DNA of 64,000 nucleotides from JACVRW01 sp963739095 (GCA_963739095.1 CAVTZF010000018.1:124001-188000), one strand, 5' to 3'. Counted from the stretch's first letter, positions 20,204-30,311 are shown. The notes: generated by a model from the letters alone, not told the origin. Translations and numbers: made by a program.

Positions 20204-20797
20204 ATGTCCGACGTCGGACAGACGACTGCACAACCCAGCGCGCGCGAGCGAATTCTCGACACTGCGTATGACCTCTTCAGCCGGCACGGCATACGCGCGG
20301 TTGGCGTAGACCGGATCATCGAGTCGTCCGGAGTGGCCAAGATGAGCCTGTACCGGAACTTCCAGTCGAAGGACGCGCTCGTGCTCGCCTTCCTCGAGCG
20401 CCGCGAGGAGCGCTGGACCAAGGAGTGGCTCGTCGCGGAGGCGACGGCTCGCGGCGAGACGGGCGCCGAGCGCCTGCTGGCGATCTTCGACGTGTTCGGG
20501 GAGTGGTTCGCCCGCGACGACTTCGAGGGCTGCGCCTTCGTGAACGTCCTGCTCGAGTTCGACGACACGCTGTCCCCGATCCGGCAGGCGAGCGTCGCGC
20601 ACCTCGCCAACATCCGCGGGTTCGTGCGCGAGTTCGCCGAGCAGGCCGGGGCACGTGATCCGGATGCTCTGGCGCGCCAGTGGCACATCCTCATGAAGGG
20701 GTCCATCGTGTCCGCCGGCGAGGGCGACCGCGAGGCGGCCACCCGTGCCCACGCGCTTGGTGAGCTTCTGCTCGAGCGCGAAGGTCTTCTCGGGTAG
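20204..20797 (+). CDS. TetR-family transcriptional regulator
   Basis: The 197-aa protein has a clear TetR helix-turn-helix near residues 13-60 (ARERILDTAYDLFSRHG followed by VDRIIESSGVAKMSLYRNF). The C-terminal ligand domain starts around residue 75 and includes EGCAFVNVLLEF. It is flanked by an adenylate cyclase (same strand, 195 nt upstream) and metK (convergent), with no obvious target beside it. A perfect 16-bp palindrome covers its start codon, so autorepression is very likely. Ligand unknown. Confidence 0.88.
   Translation: MSDVGQTTAQPSARERILDTAYDLFSRHGIRAVGVDRIIESSGVAKMSLYRNFQSKDALVLAFLERREERWTKEWLVAEATARGETGAERLLAIFDVFGEWFARDDFEGCAFVNVLLEFDDTLSPIRQASVAHLANIRGFVREFAEQAGARDPDALARQWHILMKGSIVSAGEGDREAATRAHALGELLLEREGLLG
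20205..20220. promoter_or_regulatory. Perfect 16-bp palindrome over the TetR start codon
   Basis: TGTCCGACGTCGGACA is a perfect palindrome beginning at the second base of the ATG and ending in codon 6. With the -10 box 7 nt upstream, a repressor bound here would block both transcription start and the start codon. Confidence 0.75.
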
Positions 20798-21058
20798 CCG
20801 CCCGCACGGTCAGGCCCGGCGCCGAGCGCTCACCCCCATCAAACCCCGAGCGCCTCGGACGCCAACGGGCTTCGCGTCGTGCGGAACGGCGAGAAGCCAC
20901 ACTCGTCGCAACTTTTCCTCTTTCGGTCGCGTGGCGAGACAGACCGGTCTTACTGGACGCTACTCCGCTTGGGGGCCAGGCGTCAAGGTGGGGCATGCGA
21001 CGTTCACCCACTCCTAACGGAGGGAGCGGGTTTTGGTGCTGGTTGAGGCGGGCCTTCC

Positions 21059-22324
<1,266 letters not shown>

Positions 22325-22333
22325 CGGGCGAGA

Positions 22334-22339
22334 AGGGTA
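22334..22339 (-). promoter_or_regulatory. Candidate -10 box of metK
   Basis: On the minus strand TACCCT ends 9 nt before the metK ATG. The same box and spacing occur before the TudS-like gene at 27922. Confidence 0.45.
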
Positions 22340-22382
22340 CACACGGGCTCCCGCTCGTCCCAACTGCTAGAAGCTTGCTGCA

Positions 22383-23033
22383 GTGGACAGCCGAACGCTG
22401 GGATACGCGGCGGCGGTGGTCGTCGTCTTCGCACTTATCGTCGCGGGCGCGCTCGCGCTGGGCGGGGACGATGACGAGCCGCGCGACGTTGCCTCCGGCA
22501 TCACGACCGAACAGGCGACCGAGAGCACCCCCACTTCGGACCCGGTACAGACCGAGACCGCGGCCGAGCCGAAGGATGATTCGGGCACCGGCACCGCGGA
22601 GGAGCCCGCAGAACGGCAGCCGGAGCCGTCCCCCGAACCGGCTCCGGAGCCCGCCGGCTACACGCCCTACTCCGCGAGCACGGGCGACTGGCAGGCAGAG
22701 CTCCCCTCGGGGAACGGCTGGCAACCGCCGGCCGAGCGGCAGCTGGGCGCTGGGCGTCGCAACCGAGTGGCCGTGCAGGGGCCAGGCGAGGCCGTGCTGC
22801 TCATCGACCACACGCCGTCGGCGCCGGCTCGGTTCGGGAGCAAGTACCGCTCGCGCCGCGAGCTGACCCAGCCCTGGTTCGGATCGATGACCGAGTACAG
22901 GCTTGGTGAGAACTCGGTCGGCTACGTCCTCAACGGGAGCGAGAGCGGGCCGGGGTTCCGCGTGTTCGCGATCGGCGTCAGCCCGGCGGTTGCGCGGCGG
23001 GTCGCGGACTCGCTCACCTTCGTGGACCTCTGA
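22383..23033 (+). CDS. Membrane-anchored hypothetical protein with acidic/proline linker
   Basis: The 216-aa protein starts VDSRTLGYAAAVVVVFALIV, a single membrane anchor or signal segment (about 6-27). Residues about 30-90 are a low-complexity linker rich in Glu, Pro, Thr and Ala. A globular C-terminal domain (about 95-216) follows, with FRVFAIGVSPAVARRVADSL near the end. The layout suits an envelope protein with its C-terminal domain outside the membrane. I do not recognise the domain. It is divergent from metK and 14 nt upstream of a flavin monooxygenase gene that has its own -10 box. Confidence 0.65.
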   Translation: MDSRTLGYAAAVVVVFALIVAGALALGGDDDEPRDVASGITTEQATESTPTSDPVQTETAAEPKDDSGTGTAEEPAERQPEPSPEPAPEPAGYTPYSASTGDWQAELPSGNGWQPPAERQLGAGRRNRVAVQGPGEAVLLIDHTPSAPARFGSKYRSRRELTQPWFGSMTEYRLGENSVGYVLNGSESGPGFRVFAIGVSPAVARRVADSLTFVDL

Positions 23034-23035
23034 GT

Positions 23036-23041
23036 TAGGCT
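23036..23041 (+). promoter_or_regulatory. Candidate -10 box of the monooxygenase gene
   Basis: TAGGCT ends 6 nt before GTG 23048. Confidence 0.4.
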
Positions 23042-23047
23042 CGCCGT

Positions 23048-24601
23048 GTGGACGTCGGGGTGCTCGTGGCCGGCGCCGGACCGGTCGGACTGACCCTCGC
23101 CTGCGAGCTCGAGCGGCAGGGCGTGGAGCACCGGATTCTCGACGCCGCCCCCGAGCGCGCTGCCGTGTCACGCGCGACCGACCTGCACGCACGTAGCCTC
23201 GAGCTCTGGGATCACACCGGCGTCGCGGAGGCGATCGCAGGCGCGGGCCTGGCGATCACCGGCGTGCCGCTCTTCTCGGGCGGACGCGAGGTCGCGCGGC
23301 TCGACTTCGGCGGCATCGACAGTCCCTTCCCCGCTGCGATCAGCCTGCGCCAGCGCGACCTCGAGGCGCTGCTCGCCGACCGGCTCGGCGCAGACGTCGA
23401 GCGCGGCCTGGAGGTCGAGCTGCTGGGCCAGGACGCCGAAGGCGTGACGGTGCGCACGGGCAACGAGGAGTCGCGGGCCGGCTTCGTCGTGGCCTGCGAT
23501 GGCGTCCACAGTGAGCTGCGCGACCGGCTCGACATCAGCTTCGACGGCGCGGACTACCCCGGGCGCTGGGCCGTGATGGACGTGCGCGTCGAGGGCTGGC
23601 CCTACGAGCGCGGCGAGCTGCCGGTGTTCCTCGACCATGAGGGGTTCTGGGCGATGCCGCTGCCGGACGGGGCACTGCGGCTCTTCTTCCGCGACGACGA
23701 CGCGGCCGCCGAGCCGGACGTGGCGGACGGGCAGGGCGTGATCGACCGCCACGTGCCCGGCGACGCGCGCATCGTCGAGGCAGACAACCGCGCCTGCTTT
23801 CAGGTCCACCACCGGGTCGCGAAGAGGTTCCGCTCGGGACGTGTGCTGCTGGCGGGCGATGCCGCGCACGCGATGACGCCGGTCAACGGCCAGGGCATGA
23901 ACACCGGGGTCCAGGACGCCTACAACCTGGCCTGGAAGCTCGCGCTCGCCTTGGACGGCGCCCCGGACGCCCTGCTCGACTCGTACGAGGCCGAGCGCCG
24001 GCCGGTCGCACAGGCGACCGTCGAGGGCTCAGGCAAGGTGCACGAGGCGAACGTGCTCGCGGGCGACGCCGCGGCGACCCGCGACCGCGCGCTGGCCGCC
24101 GCCCTCGCGACGCCCGCGCAGGTGCTCGCCGCGGTCGAGGCGGGCCACGAGCTGGGCGTCGGCTATCCCGACAGCCCGCTGGTGGGCGGCGAGGCGCCGG
24201 CCGGCGCGCCCGGCGTCCTGCCGGGCGCGCGCATCCCCGACGCCGGCCCGCTGGTCCGCGCCGACGGCTCGCCGACCTCGCTTCGCGAGCTGCTGCGTGA
24301 CCCGCGGCCACAGCTCTGGCTGTGCGCCGGCGCGTCCGGCACGGAGCATGCGCTCGCGCTGGCCGAGACGCTGGCCGCGCGGATCGCGGCGACCGTGTTC
24401 GTGATCGCCGACAGGCCCCCGGCCGGCCGCCCTGGCGTCGAGCTGATCGCCGATCCTGCGCTCCGCGCGCATGGCCGCCTCGGGGCAGTCGCCGACGCCG
24501 CCTTCGTCGTGCGGCCGGACGGCTACCTGGGATTTCGCTGCGAGCCGCCCGACGAGGCGCGGCTCGCCGCTCACCTGGCGCTGGTCGGCCTGCGCTCCTG
24601 A
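23048..24601 (+). CDS. FAD-dependent aromatic monooxygenase (PheA/TfdB family)
   Basis: The 517-aa protein has the three flavoprotein hydroxylase fingerprints: VAGAGPVGLTLACELERQG (FAD Rossmann loop, about 7-25), ACDGVHSELRDRL (DG motif, about 155) and VLLAGDAAHAMTPVNGQGMN (GD motif, about 270). A thioredoxin-like C-terminal domain of about 120 residues follows, as in phenol 2-monooxygenase and rifampicin monooxygenase relatives. It would hydroxylate an aromatic or polyketide-like substrate with NAD(P)H and O2. Its 3' end overlaps the convergent HAD gene by 31 bp. Confidence 0.88.
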   Translation: MDVGVLVAGAGPVGLTLACELERQGVEHRILDAAPERAAVSRATDLHARSLELWDHTGVAEAIAGAGLAITGVPLFSGGREVARLDFGGIDSPFPAAISLRQRDLEALLADRLGADVERGLEVELLGQDAEGVTVRTGNEESRAGFVVACDGVHSELRDRLDISFDGADYPGRWAVMDVRVEGWPYERGELPVFLDHEGFWAMPLPDGALRLFFRDDDAAAEPDVADGQGVIDRHVPGDARIVEADNRACFQVHHRVAKRFRSGRVLLAGDAAHAMTPVNGQGMNTGVQDAYNLAWKLALALDGAPDALLDSYEAERRPVAQATVEGSGKVHEANVLAGDAAATRDRALAAALATPAQVLAAVEAGHELGVGYPDSPLVGGEAPAGAPGVLPGARIPDAGPLVRADGSPTSLRELLRDPRPQLWLCAGASGTEHALALAETLAARIAATVFVIADRPPAGRPGVELIADPALRAHGRLGAVADAAFVVRPDGYLGFRCEPPDEARLAAHLALVGLRS

Positions 24602-25248
24602 GCCCGCTCGACGAGCTCGGGGGTCAGCTCGTGGAGCGAGCCGATCTGAACCTCGGCGCCCGACAGCTCCTCCTCGCCCGGTGGGTAGTGCGGGTTCGGC
24701 AGCGCGATTACCGCGATCCCGGCCGCCCGGGCCGCCTTGATGCCGTTCGAGGAGTCCTCGACGGCCACGCAGGCCGCCGGGTCGGCCCCGAGCCGGCGCG
24801 CCGCCTCGAGGTAGACGTCGGGGTAGGGCTTCCCACGCGCCACCTCCTCGGAGGACAGCGTCACCTGGAAGAACCGGCCGAGCCCGGACAGCTCGAGGAA
24901 CAGGTCGATGATCTCCCGGTTCGACGAGGAGGCAAGCCCGAGCGGCCAGCGCTCCGCCAGCCGCTCGACCGCCTCGGCCGCGCCCTCGAGCAGCGGCAGC
25001 CGCTCGCGGTATATCTCCTCGAGGCGCGCCACCACCGCGTCCGAGATCGCGCCCGGATCGAGGTCCACCCCGAGCTCGTCGTGCAGGTAGGCGGACCACT
25101 CGAGCGAGCTCATGCCCATCATGTCGTGGGGCGCCTCGTCGCGCCAGGTCCCGCCGCGTTCGTGAACGAGCTCCTCCTTGGCCTGGTTCCAGACCTGCTC
25201 GGAGTCGAGCAGAACGCCGTCGAGGTCGAAGACGACGGCGGCCGTCAC
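24571..25248 (-). CDS. HAD-superfamily phosphatase/phosphoglucomutase-like protein
   Basis: The 225-aa HAD subfamily IA protein has motif I DLDGVLLDSE (about 7-16), motif II ASSSN, motif III lysine in GKPYPDVY and motif IV VEDSSNGIKAARAAG. This is the pattern of beta-phosphoglucomutase-like and sugar-phosphate phosphatases. The GTG at 25248 overlaps the der stop (GTGA), making it the last gene of the aro-cmk-der operon. Its 3' end runs 31 bp into the convergent monooxygenase gene. Substrate not predictable. Confidence 0.85.
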   Translation of the reverse strand: MTAAVVFDLDGVLLDSEQVWNQAKEELVHERGGTWRDEAPHDMMGMSSLEWSAYLHDELGVDLDPGAISDAVVARLEEIYRERLPLLEGAAEAVERLAERWPLGLASSSNREIIDLFLELSGLGRFFQVTLSSEEVARGKPYPDVYLEAARRLGADPAACVAVEDSSNGIKAARAAGIAVIALPNPHYPPGEEELSGAEVQIGSLHELTPELVERAQERRPTSAR

Positions 25249-26546
25249 GAGCGCCCGCTGCTCGTCTTGAAGTCGATCACGAGCGGCACCCCCTGGAGGG
25301 CGTAGCGGTCGCGCAGCCGGTTCTCGAGGAAGTAGGCGTAGTCGCGCGTCACGCGGCTCCGGTCGTTGACCTGCACCGCGAAGCGCGGCGGCCCCGTCTC
25401 GAACTGGGTCATGTAGTACATGCGCAGCCGCTTGCCGCGCACCGACGGCGGTTCGCGCGTCGCCTGCAGGTCGCTGAGGAAGCGGTTCAGCTCGGGCGTC
25501 GGGATGCGCCGCTGGGCGCTCTCGGCCACGCGCAGCGCCTCCGCGACGAGCCGCTTGAGGCCGCGCCCCGTCTTCGCCGACACCGCGAGCACCGACGGCC
25601 GCTGGCGCAGCTTGCGCGCGGTCCTCGCCTTGGCGTCCTCGAGGTCGGTGTCGGTCACGTCCCATTTGTTGAGCGCCAGCACGGTTGCGCACTTCGCCTT
25701 CATCGCGAGGTCGGCCACGCCCAGGTCCTCGGAGGTCACGCCCTCGCTCGCGTCACAGACGACGATCGCGACGTCGGCGCGCTCGGCAGCCTGCTCGGAG
25801 CGCAGCTGCGCGTAGTAGTCGACGGTCCCGGCGACCTTCGTCCGCCGCCGCAGGCCGGCGGTGTCGATCAGCGTGACCGGGCGGCCGTCGAACTCGATGC
25901 GGGTGTCGATGGCGTCGCGGGTCGTCCCGGCCACCGGCGTGACGATCACGCGCTCCTCGCCGAGCAGGCGGTTGACGAGCGAGGACTTCCCCACGTTGGG
26001 ACGTCCGATCATCGCGAGGCGCGTCGGCTCCTCGACCTCCCCCTCGCGGCGCGGCAGCCGCTCGACGAGCGTGTCGAGCAGGTCACCGGTCCCCAGCCCC
26101 TGCGTCGCCGACACCGCGATCGGGTCCCCCAGCCCGAGACCGTAGAACTCGGCTGCGAGCCCGGCCTGACGGGCGTCGTCGACCTTGTTGGCGGCCACGA
26201 TCACGGGCACGCGGCCGCCGCGCAGCTCGCGCGCCAGCTCCTCGTCGCCCGGCCGCAGCCCGGCCCGCGCGTCGACGACGAGCAGCGCGAGGTCGGACTC
26301 CTCGAGGGCGATCAGCGCCTGGCGGCGGATCTCCTCGGCCATCTCGTGCTCGCCCGCGAGGTCGACGCCGCCGGTGTCGATGAGCGTGAAGGCGAGCCCG
26401 TTCCAGTCGGCGTCGATCTCCTTGCGATCGCGCGTGACGCCGGCCTGCTCGTGCACGACCGCCGCCCGCGTCCCGCTCAGGCGGTTGACGAGAGTCGACT
26501 TGCCGACGTTCGGGTAGCCGAGGACCGCGACCGTGGGGCGCCTCAC
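25245..26546 (-). CDS. der: Ribosome-assembly GTPase Der (EngA)
   Basis: The 433-aa protein has two tandem GTPase domains, unique to Der: first P-loop GYPNVGKSTLVNRL (about 8-21) with DTGGVDL as G3, second P-loop GRPNVGKSSLVNRL (about 180) with DTAGLRRRTKV as G3 and NKWD as G4. The C-terminal KH-like domain ends ...QGVPLVIDFKTSSGR. It is needed for 50S subunit maturation. It overlaps cmk by 4 bp (ATGA), a very common cmk-der pairing. Confidence 0.96.
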   Translation of the reverse strand: MRRPTVAVLGYPNVGKSTLVNRLSGTRAAVVHEQAGVTRDRKEIDADWNGLAFTLIDTGGVDLAGEHEMAEEIRRQALIALEESDLALLVVDARAGLRPGDEELARELRGGRVPVIVAANKVDDARQAGLAAEFYGLGLGDPIAVSATQGLGTGDLLDTLVERLPRREGEVEEPTRLAMIGRPNVGKSSLVNRLLGEERVIVTPVAGTTRDAIDTRIEFDGRPVTLIDTAGLRRRTKVAGTVDYYAQLRSEQAAERADVAIVVCDASEGVTSEDLGVADLAMKAKCATVLALNKWDVTDTDLEDAKARTARKLRQRPSVLAVSAKTGRGLKRLVAEALRVAESAQRRIPTPELNRFLSDLQATREPPSVRGKRLRMYYMTQFETGPPRFAVQVNDRSRVTRDYAYFLENRLRDRYALQGVPLVIDFKTSSGRS

Positions 26547-27154
26547 CGCGCCCGCTCCACGAGCTCGACGATCCGCTCGACCACCTCGTCGATGGTCAGT
26601 CCGGTCGTGTCGAGCTCGACGGCACCAGGGGCCATCATCAGCGGCGAGTGCTCGCGCGAGGCGTCCTGGGCGTCGCGCAGGGCCTGGTCGCGCAACACCG
26701 TCTCGACGTCGGTGCCGAGCTCCTCCGCGCGCCGGCGCGCACGCTCCTCCGGGGCCGCCGTGAGGAAGACCTTGACGGGCGCGTCGGGCGCCACCACCGT
26801 GCCGATGTCGCGCCCCTCGGCGACCCAGTCGCCGTCGTCGAGCAGCTCGCGCTGCTTCTCGACGAGCGCGGCGCGCACCGCCGGGTTGGTGGCGACCTTC
26901 GATGCCGCCTCGGAGACCTCCGGTGCGCGGATCGCCTCGGTCACGTCCTCGCCGTTCGCGATCACGCGGTCGCCGAGCTCGACCTGCAGGTCCTCGGCCT
27001 GCTTCGAGGCGGCGCCCCCGTGCCGCATCGTCAGCAGCCCCACGGTCCGGTACATGGAGCCTGAGTCCAGGTACGTGAAGCCGAGCGCGCGCGCCAGGGC
27101 GCGGGCGACGCTGCTCTTGCCGGCGCCGGCGGGGCCGTCGATCGCGACGATCAT
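26543..27154 (-). CDS. cmk: Cytidylate kinase
   Basis: The 203-aa protein has the P-loop IDGPAGAGKSSVARALA (about 5-21), the CMP-binding segment YLDSGSMYRTVGL and the lid region EERARRRAEELG. It phosphorylates CMP and dCMP. It lies 12 nt downstream of the TudS-like gene and overlaps der, in a conserved aro/cmk/der neighbourhood. Confidence 0.95.
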   Translation of the reverse strand: MIVAIDGPAGAGKSSVARALARALGFTYLDSGSMYRTVGLLTMRHGGAASKQAEDLQVELGDRVIANGEDVTEAIRAPEVSEAASKVATNPAVRAALVEKQRELLDDGDWVAEGRDIGTVVAPDAPVKVFLTAAPEERARRRAEELGTDVETVLRDQALRDAQDASREHSPLMMAPGAVELDTTGLTIDEVVERIVELVERAR

Positions 27155-27166
27155 CGCGGAGCGAGA

Positions 27167-27922
27167 CTAGCGGCGGCTCTGCAGCCCGAGGGGACTGCCG
27201 GCCTCGCGTCCGGGCGTGGCCGGGCGCGCCAGCGCCCGCGCGTGCAACTCGGCGTAGCGAGCAGCCAGCTCGGCCCGATCGAGCTCAGCGGCGGTCGCGA
27301 CGAGCCGGCCCAGCTCGAGCGCGAGCGGCGGGTCGTGGGCATGCACGAGCATCTTCTCGGCGCTGTGGAAGTCGACCAGCTCGCGCGGGCCCCAGTCGGA
27401 GGCGAGGAAGCCGCGCACGCGGGCGTGCGCGAACAGCCGCGCCACGAAGTGCTCGCGCAGCCGCGCGTCCCGCAGGCGGCCCTCCTCCTCGACCGGGAGC
27501 AGCGGCAGCCGCTCGATCAGAGCCGCCGCGAACAGCCCGCGCCCGACGCTCGAGGGCGAGCCGTTCTCGTCATACAGCTTGACCCGCTCCATGCCGCACG
27601 AGGGAGAGCTCCGCTTCAGCACGTAACCGTCGAGCTCGGCGGCGGCGATTCGCTCCGCCGCCGCCTCCGCCCACGCCCGCATCCGCTCCGTCAGGTCCTC
27701 GCCGCTGTCGGTGACCACCATCCGGACCTCTTCGCCGCGGCGCTCGAGGCGCAGCGTCGGGCGCGGCACTCCGAGCCCGATCTCGACCTCGGGGCAGAGC
27801 GGCACGAACTCGACGTGGCGCCCGAGCTCCTCGGTGAGGAACGCGTCGCGCTTGTGCCCGCCGTCGTAGCGGACATGCTCGCCGAGCAGGCATGAGGAGA
27901 TGCCGACGCGGACCGAGTCCAT
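27167..27922 (-). CDS. TudS-like DUF523 protein fused to DUF1722 (YbgA-like)
   Basis: The 251-aa protein has a DUF523 domain (about 1-150) with three conserved cysteines in SSCLLGEHVRYDGG, VPLCPEVEIGLG and SSPSCGMERVKLYD; in TudS (thiouracil desulfidase) the equivalent cysteines hold a [4Fe-4S] cluster that removes sulfur from thiouracil. Residues about 155-245 match DUF1722. The ATG at 27922 gives MDSVRVGISSCLLGE. The role of the fusion is unsettled; desulfuration of thiolated bases salvaged from RNA fits the neighbouring cytidylate kinase, but that is inference. It has its own candidate -10 box in the 23-nt gap after aroA. Confidence 0.8.
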   Translation of the reverse strand: MDSVRVGISSCLLGEHVRYDGGHKRDAFLTEELGRHVEFVPLCPEVEIGLGVPRPTLRLERRGEEVRMVVTDSGEDLTERMRAWAEAAAERIAAAELDGYVLKRSSPSCGMERVKLYDENGSPSSVGRGLFAAALIERLPLLPVEEEGRLRDARLREHFVARLFAHARVRGFLASDWGPRELVDFHSAEKMLVHAHDPPLALELGRLVATAAELDRAELAARYAELHARALARPATPGREAGSPLGLQSRR

Positions 27923-27931
27923 CGCGCCCGA

Positions 27932-27937
27932 AGGGTA
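27932..27937 (-). promoter_or_regulatory. Candidate internal -10 box before the TudS-like gene
   Basis: On the minus strand TACCCT ends 9 nt before ATG 27922, so the genes from here to the HAD gene could be transcribed separately from aroA. Confidence 0.35.
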
Positions 27938-27945
27938 CGCCCGGG

Positions 27946-29250
27946 TCAGGCGAGCGCCCTGATGTCCGCCTCGAAGCCCGGGTAGGAGACCGCCGCGGCA
28001 TCCATCCCGACCACCTCGACGCCCTCGAGCGAGGCGAGCCCTGCCACGGCGCCCAGCATGGCGATGCGGTGGTCGCCGCGCGAGTCGATCACGCCGCCGC
28101 GCAGCGGGGAGCCGTCCCCGCGCACGACGAAGCCGTCGGGGGTCGCCTCGATCTCGGCCCCGAGGCCGCGTAGCCCGTCGACGACCGCTGTGATCCGGTC
28201 GGACTCCTTGAGCCGCAGCTCCTCGGCGCCGCGCACGACCGTCTCCCCATCGGCGTGGGCGCCCAGCAGCGCAACCAGCGTGAGCTCGTCGATCGCGAGC
28301 GGTATCTCCTCCGGCTCGACGACCGTGCCCTCGAGCGGCGCCGATGCCACGTCCAGCTCGCCGAGCGGCTCGACCTCCGGCTGCGCCCCCGGCTCCTCGA
28401 GGTCGCCGACGATCACGGCGCCCATCCGGTCGGCGATCCGGAAGAAGCCGGTGCGCGTCCAGTTGAGCCCGACGTCGCGGACGACGACGCGCGAGCCGCT
28501 GATGAGCGTCGCCGCCGCGACGATGAAGGCGGCGGAGGACGGGTCGCCGGGCACGACGATGTCGTCGAGCTCGAGCTCGTCGACGCTCGACACCGTGAGC
28601 CTCGGGCCCTCCTGCTCGAACTGGACGCGCGCGCGCCGCAGCAACCGCTCGGTGTGGTCGCGGCTCGGGGCGGGCTCCGTGATGGTGGTCGAGCCCGCCG
28701 CCACCATCCCGGCGATCAGCACGCACGACTTGACCTGGGCGCTCGCCACCGGCGACTCGTAGTCGATGCCGCTCAGCTCGGCGCCGCGAACGGTGAACGG
28801 CGGCAGCCGGCCGTCGCGCATCTCGATGTCCGCGCCCATCGCCTGCAGCGGCTCCGCGATCCGGTCGACCGGCCGGCGCCTGATCGACTCGTCGCCGTCG
28901 AGCGTCCAGCTGCGCCCGGGCTGGCCTGCAAGCCAGCCCGGCAGCAGCCGCATCAGCGTGCCCGCGTTGCCGACCCCGATCAGCCCGCCGGTCGCCTCGA
29001 GCGGCGCGTGCAGGCCGACCCCGCGCAGCAGTAGTCGCCGCTCGCCGTCCTCCTCGATGCCGGCACCGAGTGAGCGCACGGCGTCGAGCGTCGAGTTCGT
29101 GTCCGCCGAGTCGAGGTAGTTGCGCACGAGGACGGGCTCCTCGCACATCGCTGCGAACAGAGCGGCGCGGTGTGAGATCGACTTGTCCGCGGGCGGCGTG
29201 TAGTCGCCGCGCAGCGCGCCGGCCGGGTCGAAGCGCGCGCTGCCGCTCAC
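27946..29250 (-). CDS. aroA: 3-phosphoshikimate 1-carboxyvinyltransferase (EPSP synthase)
   Basis: The 434-aa protein has the phosphoenolpyruvate/shikimate-3-phosphate motifs of the family: PADKSISHRAALFAA near residue 20, GNAGTLMRLLPGWLA (the LxGNAGTxxR motif, about 94) and RLKESDRITAVVDGLRGLG (about 345). It makes EPSP, the last-but-one step to chorismate. The start overlaps the tyrA stop by 4 bp. The glyphosate-site loop here reads GNAGTLMRL, with Leu at the position held by Pro in the E. coli enzyme; resistance cannot be judged from that alone. Confidence 0.95.
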   Translation of the reverse strand: MSGSARFDPAGALRGDYTPPADKSISHRAALFAAMCEEPVLVRNYLDSADTNSTLDAVRSLGAGIEEDGERRLLLRGVGLHAPLEATGGLIGVGNAGTLMRLLPGWLAGQPGRSWTLDGDESIRRRPVDRIAEPLQAMGADIEMRDGRLPPFTVRGAELSGIDYESPVASAQVKSCVLIAGMVAAGSTTITEPAPSRDHTERLLRRARVQFEQEGPRLTVSSVDELELDDIVVPGDPSSAAFIVAAATLISGSRVVVRDVGLNWTRTGFFRIADRMGAVIVGDLEEPGAQPEVEPLGELDVASAPLEGTVVEPEEIPLAIDELTLVALLGAHADGETVVRGAEELRLKESDRITAVVDGLRGLGAEIEATPDGFVVRGDGSPLRGGVIDSRGDHRIAMLGAVAGLASLEGVEVVGMDAAAVSYPGFEADIRALA

Positions 29251-30311
29251 TCGGCGCCGACCGGGAAGCCGAGCGCGCCGATCAGCTCGCGCGCGCGGGC
29301 GGCCTGCTCGTCGCCCGCGATCCAGAGGGTCATGGCGCCCGAGCGCATGTCGACGGCCGGCGCAAGTGCCAGATCGACGATGTTGACGCCCGCCCTGCCG
29401 AGCTCGAGTGCCACCTGGGCGACGATACCGGGGCGGTTCGGCACCGTGAGGCGCAGCTCGTGGACCGCCTCGCCCTCGGCGCCCGTCTCGAGCAGCTCGC
29501 GCCGGTCCTCGCGCGCGCGGTCGTTCCAGCCGGCCACCTCACCTTCCTCCAGCCGGCGCTCGACCTCCTCGAGCTCGGCCCGGAAGGCGCGGATCTCCTC
29601 CACGATCGCATGACGATTGGAGCGGTAGATGTCGCTCCACATCGAAGTGTTGGCGCCGGCGACGCGGGTCATGTCACGGAAGCTCGGCCCGACCTGGCGG
29701 AGCGCCTCGCCGTGATCGGACAGTCGCGTGGCGGCCTGCGACGCGAGCACGTTCGCGAGCACGTGCGGCAGGTGGCTGAAGACCGCCACGAGGCGGTCGT
29801 GCGTGTCCGCGTCGAGCGCGACCGGCCGGGCGCCGACGTCGACGACGAAGCGGTGCAGGCGCTCGTAGAGCAGCCCCTCCGAGTGCGCCAGCGGCGTGAG
29901 GTACCAGACGGCCCCCTCGAACAGGTCCGCGCGGGCGTGTTCGACGCCCGCCGTCTCGGCGCCCGCGATCGGGTGACCGCCGACGAAGCGCGGGTCGTCG
30001 ATCCGGCGCAGCAGCTCGCCCTTGGTCGAGCCCACGTCAGTGACGAGCGTGCCCGGTCCGGCGGCCGCGAGCGCGGTCTCCACGAGCTCCGGAAGCGCCC
30101 CGACGGGCGCACACGCGAAGCAGAGGTCGGCGCCCTCGAGCGCCTCCTCGAGCGAGCCCGCCGCGTGGCCGATCGCCCCGAGCTCGACGGCCCGGCGCAG
30201 CCGCGACGGATCGCGACCGAACCCGACGACCTCCGCGTCCTCGACGTGCTCGCGGGCGGCGAGGCCGATCGAGCCCCCGATCAGCCCCACGCCGAGGACG
30301 GCGATCCGCAC
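29247..30311 (-). CDS. tyrA: Prephenate dehydrogenase with C-terminal ACT domain
   Basis: About 354 aa from GTG 30311 (VRIAVLGVGLIGGSIGLAA gives the NAD-binding Rossmann loop right at the N-terminus). The catalytic His is in VGGHPIAGAETAG and the dehydrogenase helical domain follows. Residues about 285-354 (LRLTVPNRPGIVAQVALELG) are an ACT domain, usually an amino-acid sensor giving tyrosine feedback. It converts prephenate to 4-hydroxyphenylpyruvate. It lies 4 nt after aroF in the same operon. Confidence 0.93.
   Translation of the reverse strand: MRIAVLGVGLIGGSIGLAAREHVEDAEVVGFGRDPSRLRRAVELGAIGHAAGSLEEALEGADLCFACAPVGALPELVETALAAAGPGTLVTDVGSTKGELLRRIDDPRFVGGHPIAGAETAGVEHARADLFEGAVWYLTPLAHSEGLLYERLHRFVVDVGARPVALDADTHDRLVAVFSHLPHVLANVLASQAATRLSDHGEALRQVGPSFRDMTRVAGANTSMWSDIYRSNRHAIVEEIRAFRAELEEVERRLEEGEVAGWNDRAREDRRELLETGAEGEAVHELRLTVPNRPGIVAQVALELGRAGVNIVDLALAPAVDMRSGAMTLWIAGDEQAARARELIGALGFPVGAE

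Noticed and set aside
20798..21058. tRNA or small RNA in the gap after the second TetR gene
   Set aside because: No cloverleaf, no TTCGANNC arm and no strong hairpin with a T-run was found; nothing can be supported there.
22325..22382. SAM riboswitch before metK
   Set aside because: Only 58 bp separate metK from the divergent gene, and a leaderless-type -10 box fills the space.
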